A DNA stretch of 64,000 nt from positions 57,029-121,028 of the forward strand of contig NZ_SLWV01000009.1 in the NCBI RefSeq assembly GCF_004345705.1. Direction: 5' to 3'. How positions within the stretch are numbered: the first letter of the stretch is position 1; every line of letters starts with the position of its first letter. This document shows, piece by piece, positions 17,601 through 25,992 of the stretch. The notes under the pieces are model-generated. The model was not told the origin of the DNA, did no database searches, and saw only the letters and a program-made list of their open reading frames with translations. Position numbers and translations under genes: made by a program. This DNA comes from Marinisporobacter balticus (lineage in GTDB: Bacteria > Bacillota > Clostridia > Peptostreptococcales > Thermotaleaceae).

Positions 17601-18452
17601 CTTCATGCTTATTGTCGCAATATCCATCAAAGTCATATCTTTTTTCTTATTTTCATAAACATAGGCTCTTGATGCTAAATATTCATTGTATGCTTCTTCA
17701 ATAATTTCACTAAATGAACCCTTTTCAATCTTTACCTCTTCAATCTTTGTTGAAAAAGTCGTATGGCGACAATGATCTGACCAATAGGTGTCAATCACTT
17801 TAAGTTCTGTAATGGTTGGATCTCTCTTTTCTGTATCTCTAAAATATTTTTGACAAAACTTTAAATCTTCAAAACTCATGGCAAAGCCCATCGCTTCTTT
17901 AAATTTTAGAAGTTCATCTTCTGTCTTTGTCATAAAGCCTTCTATAACAGCTACATCATCTGGAATTTCTGCTTCCATTTCCAAAGTATTTGGCTTTTCT
18001 AAAGGTACTTGTTGCGAATCTACAGGATTGATGCAATAATCTTTTATAGCTGAAAATATATCCTCTGTAATTTCTCCTTCTAAAACAATAATTTTTCCTG
18101 TTATAATCGTTGGTTTTTCCTTTTGGGTAAATAATTGTACACACTGCTCTGCTGAATCTGCTCTTTGATCGTATTGTCCTGGAAGATACGCCATAGCAAA
18201 TACACGATCCGAATCACTATATTCAAAATTTTCATCATATACATCGTCTACATTTGGCTCAGAAAAGATCGTACCCTTCGTTTTTATATATTCTTCATTG
18301 GATATACCTGAAATATCATAGCGATGAAGGATCCTTACGCCTTTTAATTCCTTTATCCCTAAATTTTCTACCAATTTCGTATATAAATGCTTCGCTTCCA
18401 CATCAAACCCCTGCTTCTTTTCCACAAATATTCTTCTAACCTCTTTTGTCAT
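14682..18452 (-). CDS. purL: Phosphoribosylformylglycinamidine synthase (single-chain)
   Basis: This enzyme performs step 4 of purine biosynthesis, converting FGAR to FGAM with glutamine and ATP. At 1256 aa it is the long fused form (synthetase plus glutaminase) rather than the PurS/PurL/PurQ trio. Visible are the synthetase motifs DHCRHTTF, KNETHNHPTEIEPFGGAAT and GGKDSMSGTF, and a C-terminal class-I glutaminase with nucleophile Cys in GICNGFQALIKLG and the HGEGRF His-Glu region. ATG at 18452 has AAGGTGGGG six bases upstream; an ATG at 18485 would add 11 residues with weaker support. It stands alone, transcribed divergently from a LysR gene. Confidence 0.95.
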   Translation of the reverse strand: MTKEVRRIFVEKKQGFDVEAKHLYTKLVENLGIKELKGVRILHRYDISGISNEEYIKTKGTIFSEPNVDDVYDENFEYSDSDRVFAMAYLPGQYDQRADSAEQCVQLFTQKEKPTIITGKIIVLEGEITEDIFSAIKDYCINPVDSQQVPLEKPNTLEMEAEIPDDVAVIEGFMTKTEDELLKFKEAMGFAMSFEDLKFCQKYFRDTEKRDPTITELKVIDTYWSDHCRHTTFSTKIEEVKIEKGSFSEIIEEAYNEYLASRAYVYENKKKDMTLMDIATISMKELRKQGKLNDLDVSDEINACSIIVNVDVDGKMEEWLVMFKNETHNHPTEIEPFGGAATCLGGAIRDPLSGRSYVYQAMRVTGSADPRASMRETLPGKLPQRKITTDAAAGYSSYGNQIGLATGQVAEVYDEDFVAKRMEIGAVIAAAPKENVVRKKPEKGDVVILVGGRTGRDGCGGATGSSKEHTEESIFTCGAEVQKGNPPTERKIQRLFRNPSVSKLIKRCNDFGAGGVSVAIGELTDSLEIDLDQVPKKYEGLDGTELAISESQERMAVVVDQENVADFIKFAHEENLEATVVANVTDDGRLKMKWRGKTILDLSRDFLDTNGVQQKTNIYVAAPKNSENYFEKLPEGLEINDLKKAWIANLKDLNVASQKGLIERFDSTIGAATVLMPLGGKYQMTPAEGMVAKIPLLKGDTKTGTVMTYGYNPKIGKWSPFHGALYAVVEAVTKVVATGGNHKNIRLTLQEYFEKLGDNPTKWGKPFSALLGAHYAQKKLNIPAIGGKDSMSGTFKDINVPPTLVAFAVDTVNVEKVISPEFKEIASNIVLVKLNRDENELPDFNHLDKNFSKITTLIQNNKVLSAKSIGIGGIAASISKMSFGNKIGMVFEKEIDPQTLFLAEYGSMLLEIDVQENIEELLKDIEYTVLGHTQERNTILINGLEIDMDYAMREWEEPLEKVFPSKEDMEGTPKKICFEQGVKSKGTIKIAKPRILIPVFPGNNCEYDTAKVFEKAGGVAEMLVFKNLVSSDIEESIEAMVQSINNSQIIAIPGGFSAGDEPDGSGKFIAAVFRNPRIEEAVMNMLKQRDGLMIGICNGFQALIKLGLVPYGEIREMDASSPTLTFNKIGRHISGLARTKIVSNQSPWLSNARVGDIHTVAVSHGEGRFIANEKELEIMIQNGQIATQYVDLEGNPTYNSAYNSNGSFQAVEGITSPDGRIFGKMGHTERMGKNIAVNVLGNKDQTLFEAGVNYFR

Positions 18453-18537
18453 TTTATTCCCCACCTTTATCTCTAATTTTTTCAAACCCTTATATATTAA
18501 ATTTTATATTTCATCATATAGTCCTGCTACCTTAAAA

Positions 18538-18598
18538 ATTAATTTATAATGCATTATTCGAGCACCTTGAGGGTATTGAAGGATCCTCATAAATTAAT
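18538..18598 (-). other. Long hairpin in the purL leader
   Basis: ATTAATTTAT (18538-18547) and ATAAATTAAT (18589-18598) form a perfect 10-bp stem that encloses GAGGATCC, CCCTCAAGG and related short complementary bits on the minus strand. It sits between the divergent LysR and purL genes. I could not match it to the purine, PRPP or folate riboswitches I know. It could also be an operator-like inverted repeat. Confidence 0.4.
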
Positions 18599-18680
18599 GT
18601 CTTTACAATTTAATTTTAACATAATACAATTAATAAATATAATTAATACTATTAATATTAACTATTAGGGGTGCTTATAA

Positions 18681-19568
18681 TTGGAGATCAATTTTGAATT
18701 ATACAAGGTATTTTATTTTGTCGGAAAATATTTAAGCTTTTCTCAAGCTGCCAATAATTTATATATTTCCCAATCTGCTGTCAGTCAATCCATCAAACTA
18801 TTAGAAGAAAAGTTAAATAGTAAACTTTTCTTTCGCCATACAAAGGAAGTAAAATTCACCGTAGAAGGAGAACTATTATTTAAACATATTGAACAAGCAT
18901 TTAACTTCATAAAATCTGGCGAGAGAAGTGTTGGTGAGATTCATTCCTTAAAAAAAGGCGAAGTAAGAATTGGCGCAAGTGACACGATTTGCAAATATTA
19001 TCTTCTTCCTTTTTTAAAGAAATTTCATGAAATTTATCCAGATATAAAAATTCATATCATCAATAGACCTTCTCCTGTGTGTGCAGAGCTGTTAAAAAAG
19101 GGAAGTGTTGATATGAGTGTCATTAATCTTCCACATAAAATAGTTTATAAAAATATGCATTTCAAAGAAATCAAAAAAATTCAAGATGTTTTTATTGCTG
19201 GGAGCTCTTTTAAAAATCTTAAAGGTAAAGTACTTTCTCTAAAAGAACTCGAAAACTATCCTTTATTGTTGCTTGAAAAAAATTCAACGACCAGAAATTT
19301 TTTTGATGCTTTTATCAAGAAACATAATGTAGCCATTACGCCAGAATTTGAATTAGGCAGTATTGATTTGTTAGTCGAGTTAACAAAGATTGGACTCGGC
19401 ATTTCATATGTTATGCTTGATGCCATTAAAGATACACTCGAAAAAGAAAAATTTTTCATCTTAAATATAAAAGAAAAACCCCCTCAAAGAAGTATAGGGG
19501 TTCTTCATAATACGAATATTCCAATTCCTATTGCTACACAGAAATTTATTGATCTTTTATATGATTAA
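18681..19568 (+). CDS. LysR-family transcriptional regulator
   Basis: This 295-aa protein has an N-terminal winged helix-turn-helix (LSFSQAANNLYISQSAVSQS then IKLLEEKLNSKLFFR) and a type-2 periplasmic-binding-like effector domain (about 90-290). Translation starts at TTG 18681 behind AGGGGTG; no nearby ATG fits. It is divergent from purL and convergent with a sodium/amino-acid symporter gene only 6 bp away. Either neighbour could be a target. The effector is unknown. Confidence 0.92.
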   Translation: MEINFELYKVFYFVGKYLSFSQAANNLYISQSAVSQSIKLLEEKLNSKLFFRHTKEVKFTVEGELLFKHIEQAFNFIKSGERSVGEIHSLKKGEVRIGASDTICKYYLLPFLKKFHEIYPDIKIHIINRPSPVCAELLKKGSVDMSVINLPHKIVYKNMHFKEIKKIQDVFIAGSSFKNLKGKVLSLKELENYPLLLLEKNSTTRNFFDAFIKKHNVAITPEFELGSIDLLVELTKIGLGISYVMLDAIKDTLEKEKFFILNIKEKPPQRSIGVLHNTNIPIPIATQKFIDLLYD

Positions 19569-19574
19569 AAACTT

Positions 19575-20942
19575 TTATTTTTTGAGTCTCGCGCCAGGAT
19601 AAAATTTTGGATCATTGAAAAATTCATTTTTCAATTCCTTAATTTCTTTTGTCATCAATACAACACCAATCATATTTGGAATAATAATTGCTGCCAATAA
19701 AATATCAAGGAATTGATATAAGAATTCAATACCTCCAACTGCTCCTAAGAAAATAGACAAAATGTATATGGCGCGCATAACTTTCGAAAATCTTGTGCCA
19801 AAAAGATATTCTGCTTGTTTTTCACCATAATAAACAATAACAATGATTGTAGAAACCACAAACAACAATATACTAATTGTTACAATACCTCCACCAAAAC
19901 CTTCACCCATCAATCCTTGAAAAGCACGAGCAGGTATAGAAGCCGCTTCAGATGGTGGAACTTCCTTCCAAAGACCTGTTGTCAAAACAACCAATGCAGT
20001 TGTTGTACAAACAACCAATGTATCTACAATTACTTCAAAAATTCCCCACATAGCTTGACGAGCAGGATGATCCGTAACTGCTGCTGAGTGAGCAATTGGC
20101 GCTGTACCCATACCCGCTTCATTAGAGTAAGTTCCTCTAGCGATCCCCCATCTCATGGTTGCTGCAATACCAGCTCCAGCAAAACCACCCGCAGCTGCAA
20201 CAGGTGTAAATGCATATTTAAATATTAAACCTATTGCTTCTGGAACTCTACCAATATTGATTACAATAATAATCAATGCACCAATAAGATATAACATAGC
20301 CATAAATGGAACTAATTTTTCTGTAACCTGTGCGATCCTCTTAATCCCACCATACACAACCAACCCAACAATTAGCGCTACAACAATGCCGGTTGCCATA
20401 TTTGGAATGCCTATCGTATTTGCAGTTTGCACAACAGAAACAGTTTGTGCTGCAATAGAAGGAACTAATTCAATCATTAAACCAAAAGCAAATATTGTCC
20501 CTAAAATAGGTGTTACCCCTTTTGTAAGGTAATACATAGGTCCACCTACAAATTCTCCTTCTTCATTTTTCTCACGATATTTTATACCCAATATAACTTC
20601 TGAAAATTTAAGTGCAGAACCTAAAATAGCAGTAAGCCACATCCAAAATATTGCTCCTGGACCTCCAAAAGCTATGGCAACAGGAACCCCAACAATATTT
20701 GATGCACCAATTGTTGAAGCAAGTGCTGAAGTTGCAGCCTGAAAAGGTGATATGGTTCCCTCTCCTTCAGCTTTTGCAAACATCTTACCAAAAGTTTCTT
20801 TAATGATGAATGGAAGATATCTAAATTGAAAAAAACCTAATGCTACCGTCATCCATATTCCTCCACCAACAAGAATAATCATCATTGGCGTACCCCAAAT
20901 CCATCCTGATATTGCGGCAATAAGGTCTAAAAAGCCTTGCAT
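19575..20942 (-). CDS. Sodium:alanine/glycine symporter (AGCS family)
   Basis: This polytopic membrane protein of 455 aa couples Na+ entry to uptake of alanine or glycine. Family motifs include GGGIWMTVALGFFQFRYLP, ATSALASTIGASNIVGVPVA and the strongly conserved RGTYSNEAGMGTAPIAHS then AAVTDHP. ATG at 20942 follows AAAGGGGG with a nine-base gap; an ATG at 20963 is less likely. With the glycine-cleavage operon and a predicted glycine-yielding purine pathway in the same region, glycine is a plausible substrate, but alanine cannot be excluded. Confidence 0.94.
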   Translation of the reverse strand: MQGFLDLIAAISGWIWGTPMMIILVGGGIWMTVALGFFQFRYLPFIIKETFGKMFAKAEGEGTISPFQAATSALASTIGASNIVGVPVAIAFGGPGAIFWMWLTAILGSALKFSEVILGIKYREKNEEGEFVGGPMYYLTKGVTPILGTIFAFGLMIELVPSIAAQTVSVVQTANTIGIPNMATGIVVALIVGLVVYGGIKRIAQVTEKLVPFMAMLYLIGALIIIVINIGRVPEAIGLIFKYAFTPVAAAGGFAGAGIAATMRWGIARGTYSNEAGMGTAPIAHSAAVTDHPARQAMWGIFEVIVDTLVVCTTTALVVLTTGLWKEVPPSEAASIPARAFQGLMGEGFGGGIVTISILLFVVSTIIVIVYYGEKQAEYLFGTRFSKVMRAIYILSIFLGAVGGIEFLYQFLDILLAAIIIPNMIGVVLMTKEIKELKNEFFNDPKFYPGARLKK

Positions 20943-21024
20943 AAAAGCATCCCCCTTTATCATGTATTTTCAATAGAGATAAAATAAATTCGATACCTCT
21001 ATTCTTATAAACTTATGCAAAAAC

Positions 21025-21059
21025 AAAAAGGATATGACTTTCATCCAAAGTCATATCCC
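21025..21059 (-). terminator. Intrinsic terminator downstream of the 60-aa zinc-ribbon gene
   Basis: GGATATGACTTT pairs with AAAGTCATATCC around a five-base loop and is followed on the minus strand by TTTTTG. It separates the small gene at 21094 from the symporter. Confidence 0.88.
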
Positions 21060-21093
21060 TAAAAAAAGCAAGTTTCATTCACTATTTTAAAAT

Positions 21094-21276
21094 TTATTTT
21101 TCAAAAAATTTTTCTTCATAATGTGTACAATTTTGCCCAGTAGATTGATACACAAGTACAGAGGGCATATACTGGGTTTTCATGCTAAATAATTTACAAC
21201 CATTTGGAAATTTTATATCCCATGTAATATAATAATTTTTACACTTTTTGCAGTATATTCTTGATTTGTTTTGCAT
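21094..21276 (-). CDS. Small zinc-ribbon-like protein of unknown function
   Basis: This 60-aa protein has a Cys pair in YCKKCKNYYITWD and further cysteines in FPNGCKLF and GQNCTHYEE, suggesting a small metal-binding fold. Similar short proteins occur in many Clostridia and are sometimes labelled uracil-DNA glycosylase, but at this length it cannot be that enzyme. It ends before its own terminator. The function is not known. Confidence 0.7.
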   Translation of the reverse strand: MQNKSRIYCKKCKNYYITWDIKFPNGCKLFSMKTQYMPSVLVYQSTGQNCTHYEEKFFEK

Positions 21277-21346
21277 AGAATCATCCTTTTCACACGCTTA
21301 GAGATTAGAAAAAATAAAAATCTATTATTAGGATAATCTATAATCT

Positions 21347-21436
21347 CTAGAAAATAGAAAACACTGTGAAAAATGCACTTAAAACCATCATCCCCGCAAT
21401 GGTTATGGCCACAATTTTTTTTGTATTTTGGTTCAT
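21347..21436 (-). CDS. Tiny single-pass membrane protein (29 aa)
   Basis: ATG at 21436 follows GGAGAGGAATAATT and encodes MNQNTKKIVAITIAGMMVLS plus AFFTVFSIF. The layout is a short polar head and one hydrophobic helix. Size and layout resemble the DUF4044/Prli42-like miniature membrane proteins of Bacillota, which can anchor stress signalling complexes. That link rests only on size and topology. It is too short for routine gene calling. Confidence 0.6.
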   Translation of the reverse strand: MNQNTKKIVAITIAGMMVLSAFFTVFSIF

Positions 21437-21562
21437 AATTATTCCTCTCCTTTATTCAATTATATCTTATTCATAATCTTACTGTATACTCTAAGAAATT
21501 TCAACAAGTATAAAATTGCTAAACCATTTTATTTCCATTCATTCTTTCATTGGTAGCTTCTT

Positions 21563-21745
21563 CTATCTTTCATCTTTAGACAATAAAGACTTTATTGCTT
21601 TTGCGATTTCTTCTTCAGATACATTTGATAATTGATGCTCTTTTTTTTTATAGGTTATCTCAGCAATAGCAGTTTCTTTTTTATCCATATTTCCTTCTTC
21701 CTTCAACCTATTTTCTTTCTTCTTTTTAAATAAGCTTTGAAACAT
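21563..21745 (-). CDS. Small charged hypothetical protein
   Basis: This is a 60-aa frame starting at ATG 21745 behind AAGGAG. It is rich in Lys and Glu, with no membrane segment, and ends in a predicted helix (VSEEEIAKAIKSLLSKDE). A second in-frame ATG (MDKKETAIAEI), preceded by GGAAGAAGGAAAT, could be the real start and would give about 41 aa. I do not recognise the family. Confidence 0.5.
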   Translation of the reverse strand: MFQSLFKKKKENRLKEEGNMDKKETAIAEITYKKKEHQLSNVSEEEIAKAIKSLLSKDER

Positions 21746-21901
21746 GATTCATTCTCCTTCTTATCTAAGTATTTGCTCACTCATTAAGCTTTTAATTATT
21801 ACCATAATTTACTACATATAAACGTACCTTAAATATTTTCCATCTGTCGTATTCTTTAGAAGCAAAGCACACAATCATACATTGATCAGGAGGGATAGAC
21901 T

Positions 21902-22090
21902 ATGGGTATATTGATGTTTCAAAAAAATATAAGCTTAATCACAGTTTTTATTCATAAGCTACAAAGAGAAAATGTTCCAATGACCCTACGCCAAATTTTT
22001 ATAAAGCATTATTCTGATGACTTAAATATTCATTTAACAGATACTATGATTAAAGAGTTATTATATCATCAAAAGTATTTCTATTCATAA
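21902..22090 (+). CDS. Small hypothetical protein
   Basis: This is a 62-aa frame with a very good ribosome site (CAGGAGGGATAGACT before ATG). The sequence is mostly helical and mixed charge, ending KELLYHQKYFYS. No motif or family is recognised. The ribosome site and isolated position support a real gene. Confidence 0.5.
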   Translation: MGILMFQKNISLITVFIHKLQRENVPMTLRQIFIKHYSDDLNIHLTDTMIKELLYHQKYFYS

Positions 22091-22230
22091 AATAGAATAA
22101 TATGCCGTTCACCCCTAATTATTTATTTGACACTAAAATAAATAATCCTTCAAAAAAAATTCACTTTGCTCATATATTTAGAATATTCTTATCAAATCCT
22201 TTTTCTTCTAACATCTTCTATATAACCATA

Positions 22231-22268
22231 ATAAAAGGCACTCAATTCATAGGATTGAATGCCTTTGC
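22231..22268 (-). terminator. Intrinsic terminator of the ABC transporter operon
   Basis: On the minus strand AAAGGCATTCAAT pairs with ATTGAGTGCCTTTT around CCTATGA and is followed by TTATTAT, ten bases past the permease stop. Confidence 0.85.
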
Positions 22269-22277
22269 CATTTATTA

Positions 22278-24305
22278 TTACTCAAAAAAATTCTTCACAA
22301 ATTCGGGTGCATTCTCTTGCGTCATCCAAACTAGATCATTCACACCATTCGTATAATAGATGCCTATCATATAGCTTTTTTCATCACGCCAATCAACTCC
22401 ATAATTAACCAATATTTCTTCCATTTGTTCTTTATCTTTTATTTCTAGTCTCTTTTCATTTTTATTTTCTTTTAATTCTTTTTTTAATTCCATTGGATCA
22501 TAAGAATCACTATTTTTTATCTCTTTGCTTGTTTTTTCAATGATTATATAATCTATATCTTTAGGCATAATTCTTGATTTTTCATAATATCCATTTTGTT
22601 TAAGCCAGCTAGATAGATGCTTATCGTGTTTTTTCCATGCTATATATATATCGTTATTTCTATATTCAGATTCCAAACTTTTTTCTTTATCATGGTATAT
22701 TATATGTATATCTGCCCAATGACTTTTATTATTCATAAACTCTTTGTAGGTTTCATCTAGTATGTCAGCTTTTATCGCATTAATCATCTCACCCATCTCA
22801 TCTGATACTACAATTTTTACTGGTTCAGATATATCCTTTAATTTTGGATCAATATCAATATAGTTTACCTTATTAAGATTTAAATGAAAAATATCGTAGT
22901 AATTCATTTTGTATTCTGTTGATTCATATATTTTAGAAATCGCATCATTTGTATTTACAAATTCTGTAGGAACATCATATTCTCTTGTAAGTGTTTTTCC
23001 ATTTTTAAGGTTATATGCAATACCAATACGTTCCGTAGATCTATTTTCCCGTTTCTGTATAAATTCATCTTTGTGTGCGATTACTTCTGAATGGAGCGCT
23101 CTAACGAGATGAATATTTTCTGCGGTTTTTAAATGATTGTCACGATCTTCTTCATCTGACCAATAGCGATATAAGCCATTTCCATAATACACACTCTGTA
23201 TATCCGCTATATTAGGGATTCTTTTTTCATAGCCCACTAAGTCAAATTTTATTCCTGTAAAAACAATCAGTATTACTATCCCATAGATGGCAAATCCTTT
23301 TAAGTTTTTGAAAATCCAAATTGATTTTTGGATAATCATCTCTGCAATAAGATATCCTAAAATTGCACCCATAAAATATCCAATATATAACCATGAATCT
23401 ATTCTTTCTATCATATAGAAGTATGCGCCACCTAAAATCATTGAACAAAAGGTAAATCCATATTTGAATATAGGTTTTAATAGTTCAAAAGCAATTGTGT
23501 CTGATGCACTTTCTAAATGTCTTTTTTTATAGACAAGGTATGCTATAAAATATAGGGCTATACTTAGAAATATATACCATAATACAAAATTAGAATCGAT
23601 TGTTTCGTTACACATAAATGATGTGATAGGTATTATTTTGGCAACAGATCTTTCAAGTAAGCGATCATTAATGACAAAGCCATATAAAAGCTGATCAAAG
23701 TTATGAATCATTAAAAAGCTAATTCCTATAGGTAAAAAAATAGATATAAATGATAAAATCATCTGAATTAGGGATATACCAGTAATCATTGCTGCCAAAA
23801 CTGAAATAACATAAACAATGAGATTTGTTAATGTGCTAAACCAAACCCATTTCAATATACTGGAAATTGTAAATATTTCTTCAAATAATTTACTTCCATC
23901 ATGATGTATATTTAAAAGAACGATTAAAATAACAGCGGTTAGCACTACTGGAAGAAGCAGTAATACAACACCTGCTATATTGTGACTGTGAAATAGCTGT
24001 CCTCTTGTAATTGGAAAGGAATGCATTACAGTAGTTGACTTATTTTGGTGCAAATATCGAAAGATTAGCACCGCTAATAATATTGGAAAGCCTATTGAAA
24101 GCACCATTTGCAAATCTGCGTGTCTTAGGTTTAAGAAGTTTTTTATGGCGCTATTAGGAGATTCATTCGGATTATTAAATAAAGACATTATATTTAATGG
24201 ACCTGAAAAAAACAAAGTCAAAAAGTAGAGTACTGCCATTCCCCAGTATCTTTTTAAATCTTCTAATACGATATGTATATTAAAAAATAACATTTTGGAT
24301 TTCAT
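22278..24305 (-). CDS. ABC transporter permease (multi-pass, YtrC/ABC-2 like)
   Basis: This 675-aa membrane protein has about six to eight hydrophobic segments in its first 370 residues, then a long hydrophilic C-terminal domain (about 375-675) likely exposed outside. The N-terminal YLHQNKSTTVMHSFPITRGQ segment is typical of ABC-2 permeases next to YtrB-like ATPases. I chose ATG at 24305 because AGGAGG is eight bases upstream; the GTG nine bases earlier overlaps that site. It overlaps the ATPase gene by 26 bp, so the two are coupled. The substrate is unknown; peptide-antibiotic or cell-envelope-stress export is common for this type. Confidence 0.85.
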   Translation of the reverse strand: MKSKMLFFNIHIVLEDLKRYWGMAVLYFLTLFFSGPLNIMSLFNNPNESPNSAIKNFLNLRHADLQMVLSIGFPILLAVLIFRYLHQNKSTTVMHSFPITRGQLFHSHNIAGVVLLLLPVVLTAVILIVLLNIHHDGSKLFEEIFTISSILKWVWFSTLTNLIVYVISVLAAMITGISLIQMILSFISIFLPIGISFLMIHNFDQLLYGFVINDRLLERSVAKIIPITSFMCNETIDSNFVLWYIFLSIALYFIAYLVYKKRHLESASDTIAFELLKPIFKYGFTFCSMILGGAYFYMIERIDSWLYIGYFMGAILGYLIAEMIIQKSIWIFKNLKGFAIYGIVILIVFTGIKFDLVGYEKRIPNIADIQSVYYGNGLYRYWSDEEDRDNHLKTAENIHLVRALHSEVIAHKDEFIQKRENRSTERIGIAYNLKNGKTLTREYDVPTEFVNTNDAISKIYESTEYKMNYYDIFHLNLNKVNYIDIDPKLKDISEPVKIVVSDEMGEMINAIKADILDETYKEFMNNKSHWADIHIIYHDKEKSLESEYRNNDIYIAWKKHDKHLSSWLKQNGYYEKSRIMPKDIDYIIIEKTSKEIKNSDSYDPMELKKELKENKNEKRLEIKDKEQMEEILVNYGVDWRDEKSYMIGIYYTNGVNDLVWMTQENAPEFVKNFFE

Positions 24306-25179
24306 ATCCGACACCTCCTAATTCATATATGAAAATTTCTTCTAATGTAAGGGGAAGAATATCTAGTATCATTGGGTTATATTTATTAAACTTAGAAACA
24401 ATCTCTTTTTGCTCTCCCTTAACGATAAAAAGATATACAGTTCCACGTTTTTCTTGATGCAAGACATTTACATCTTTCGTTATTTCTTCAGGAATTTCTG
24501 TTTTATAAACAACTTGAATCTTATGTACATCTGATTTTAATTCATCTAAATCTCTTTCAATTAACATTTGTCCTCTATTTAAAATCCCAACATAGTCGCA
24601 AATACTTTCAAGCTCCTTTAGATTATGAGAAGAAATCAGTACGCTCACATCTCTTTCTGCAACATCCTCAACGATATATTTCCAAACTTTTTTTCTCATC
24701 AATGGGTCTAATCCATCAATTGGCTCATCTAAAATCATTACCTCTGGCATGGTTGAAAGCGTAAGAATAAAAGCTACTTGCCTTTGCATTCCCTTTGATA
24801 ATTTGTTGATTCTCCTATTCTCATCTAGTTCAAATGTATGTACCATATTTATATATCTTTCTTCATTCCAATTCGGATAGATTTTTTTGTAAAATGATGC
24901 CATATTTTTCATGCTGTACATTGGAAAATAATACAGTTCATCAGGAATATAACCAATACTTTTTTTTATATCATTATTTTCAAAAACCTTTTCATTGTTT
25001 ATAAAAACTTCTCCTGCATCCTGTTTATAGATTCCCATTAAATGCTTTATCAAAGTGGTTTTTCCAGAACCATTCGCACCAATTAACCCATAAATCGAAC
25101 CCTTTTTCACCGTTAAATCAACATCTTTTAAAACTTGATGCTTTTGAAAGGATTTTGAAAGTTTTTTTACTTCAATCAT
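24280..25179 (-). CDS. ABC transporter ATP-binding protein (YtrB-like)
   Basis: This 299-aa ATPase has Walker A GANGSGKTTLIKHL (about 34-47), a signature-like segment NKLSKGMQRQVAF, Walker B EVMILDEPIDGLDP and a switch His in ISSHNLKELE. ATG at 25179 follows AAAGGGAGG. It overlaps the GntR stop by 8 bp and the permease start by 26 bp, forming a tight three-gene operon of the ytrABC kind. Confidence 0.92.
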   Translation of the reverse strand: MIEVKKLSKSFQKHQVLKDVDLTVKKGSIYGLIGANGSGKTTLIKHLMGIYKQDAGEVFINNEKVFENNDIKKSIGYIPDELYYFPMYSMKNMASFYKKIYPNWNEERYINMVHTFELDENRRINKLSKGMQRQVAFILTLSTMPEVMILDEPIDGLDPLMRKKVWKYIVEDVAERDVSVLISSHNLKELESICDYVGILNRGQMLIERDLDELKSDVHKIQVVYKTEIPEEITKDVNVLHQEKRGTVYLFIVKGEQKEIVSKFNKYNPMILDILPLTLEEIFIYELGGVGYEIQNVIF

Positions 25180-25561
25180 CTCTACTTCCTCCCTTTATCA
25201 TTGCATAGGTTTTTTCAATTAATTCAATCAATTCTTCTTTTTCTATTCCTAAATAAATAAGTTCCGATAAGGAGTTTTGAACTTGCTGTTTTAATTTATT
25301 CAATTTTTCTTCATCCACCTTTTTTATTTTATTAGAAACAAAATTTCCTCTTCCTCTAACAGAATAGATGTACCCTTGTCTTTCTAGCTCTCGGTATGAT
25401 TTTTGTATTGTATTGGGATTAATCGTAAGCTGCGTTGCTAATTCTCTCACTGAAGGGATTTTTTCATCAGCACTAAGTATTTCTTTTATAATTAACTGCT
25501 TAAATTTATCCATCACTTGCTCATATATGGGCTTTCTGCTCGTTAAATCGATTTGAAACAT
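25172..25561 (-). CDS. GntR-family regulator (YtrA subfamily)
   Basis: This 129-aa protein has an N-terminal GntR winged helix (SRKPIYEQVMDKFKQLI, SVRELATQLTINPNTIQKSY, GYIYSVRGRGNFV) and only a short helical tail, the YtrA type. ATG at 25561 follows AGAGGAGGTG. First in the operon, it probably represses its own ABC transporter genes through the inverted repeat at 25588-25618. Confidence 0.92.
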   Translation of the reverse strand: MFQIDLTSRKPIYEQVMDKFKQLIIKEILSADEKIPSVRELATQLTINPNTIQKSYRELERQGYIYSVRGRGNFVSNKIKKVDEEKLNKLKQQVQNSLSELIYLGIEKEELIELIEKTYAMIKGGSRDD

Positions 25562-25587
25562 ATTACACCTCCTCTGTACTAATCGTA

Positions 25588-25618
25588 TTAAGTGTGTTAT
25601 ATATAATAATACACTTAA
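25588..25618. promoter_or_regulatory. Candidate GntR operator overlapping the operon promoter
   Basis: TTAAGTGT (25588-25595) and ACACTTAA (25611-25618) are perfect inverted 8-bp arms around an AT-rich centre, 27 bp upstream of the GntR start. The position fits an autoregulatory YtrA-type operator. Confidence 0.65.
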
Positions 25619-25752
25619 AATATAACAAATTTATTTTCATCTGTCAAGTATTGGTTTTTCGGTCGATAATTTACTTATCATTTAGTGCATTTTTCTAAAT
25701 TACGAATTATAGATATTGCCAAGACATCTAAAGTCAAGACTAGTGGTTCTAA

Positions 25753-25917
25753 GTGTGTATTGCTACTGCAATTGATAGAAACAACAATATTGTAATGGAA
25801 ATGATCTCTAAAGGTAGCATCAAAACAAACAATTTAGAAAGGCTTTATGTTACTTCTGTGATTTGTACAGACTGGCATAAGCGTTATATTAAGTTTGCAC
25901 AGGATAATATTATATAG
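25753..25917 (+). pseudogene. IS1595/ISXO2-like transposase relic
   Basis: The plus frame reads VCIATAIDRNNNIVMEMISK, then GSIKTNNLERLY and CTDWHKRYIKFAQDN. This matches the core of ISXO2-like transposases (VCxxxAxDRxGN then SDxHxSYxKFA). Upstream the homology continues only in another frame (TSKVKTSG) and no start exists. It is an inactive fragment of about 55 codons. Confidence 0.7.
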
Positions 25918-25992
25918 CGCCTTATTTTAAAATCAAAGTCTATCCCTATTAGATTTTTTAGAATATATATCTAACACCACTATATTAATACT

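Noticed and set aside
22102..22356. 84-codon plus-strand frame at the end of the ABC permease
   Set aside because: Crosses the operon terminator and overlaps the permease antisense; no ribosome site.
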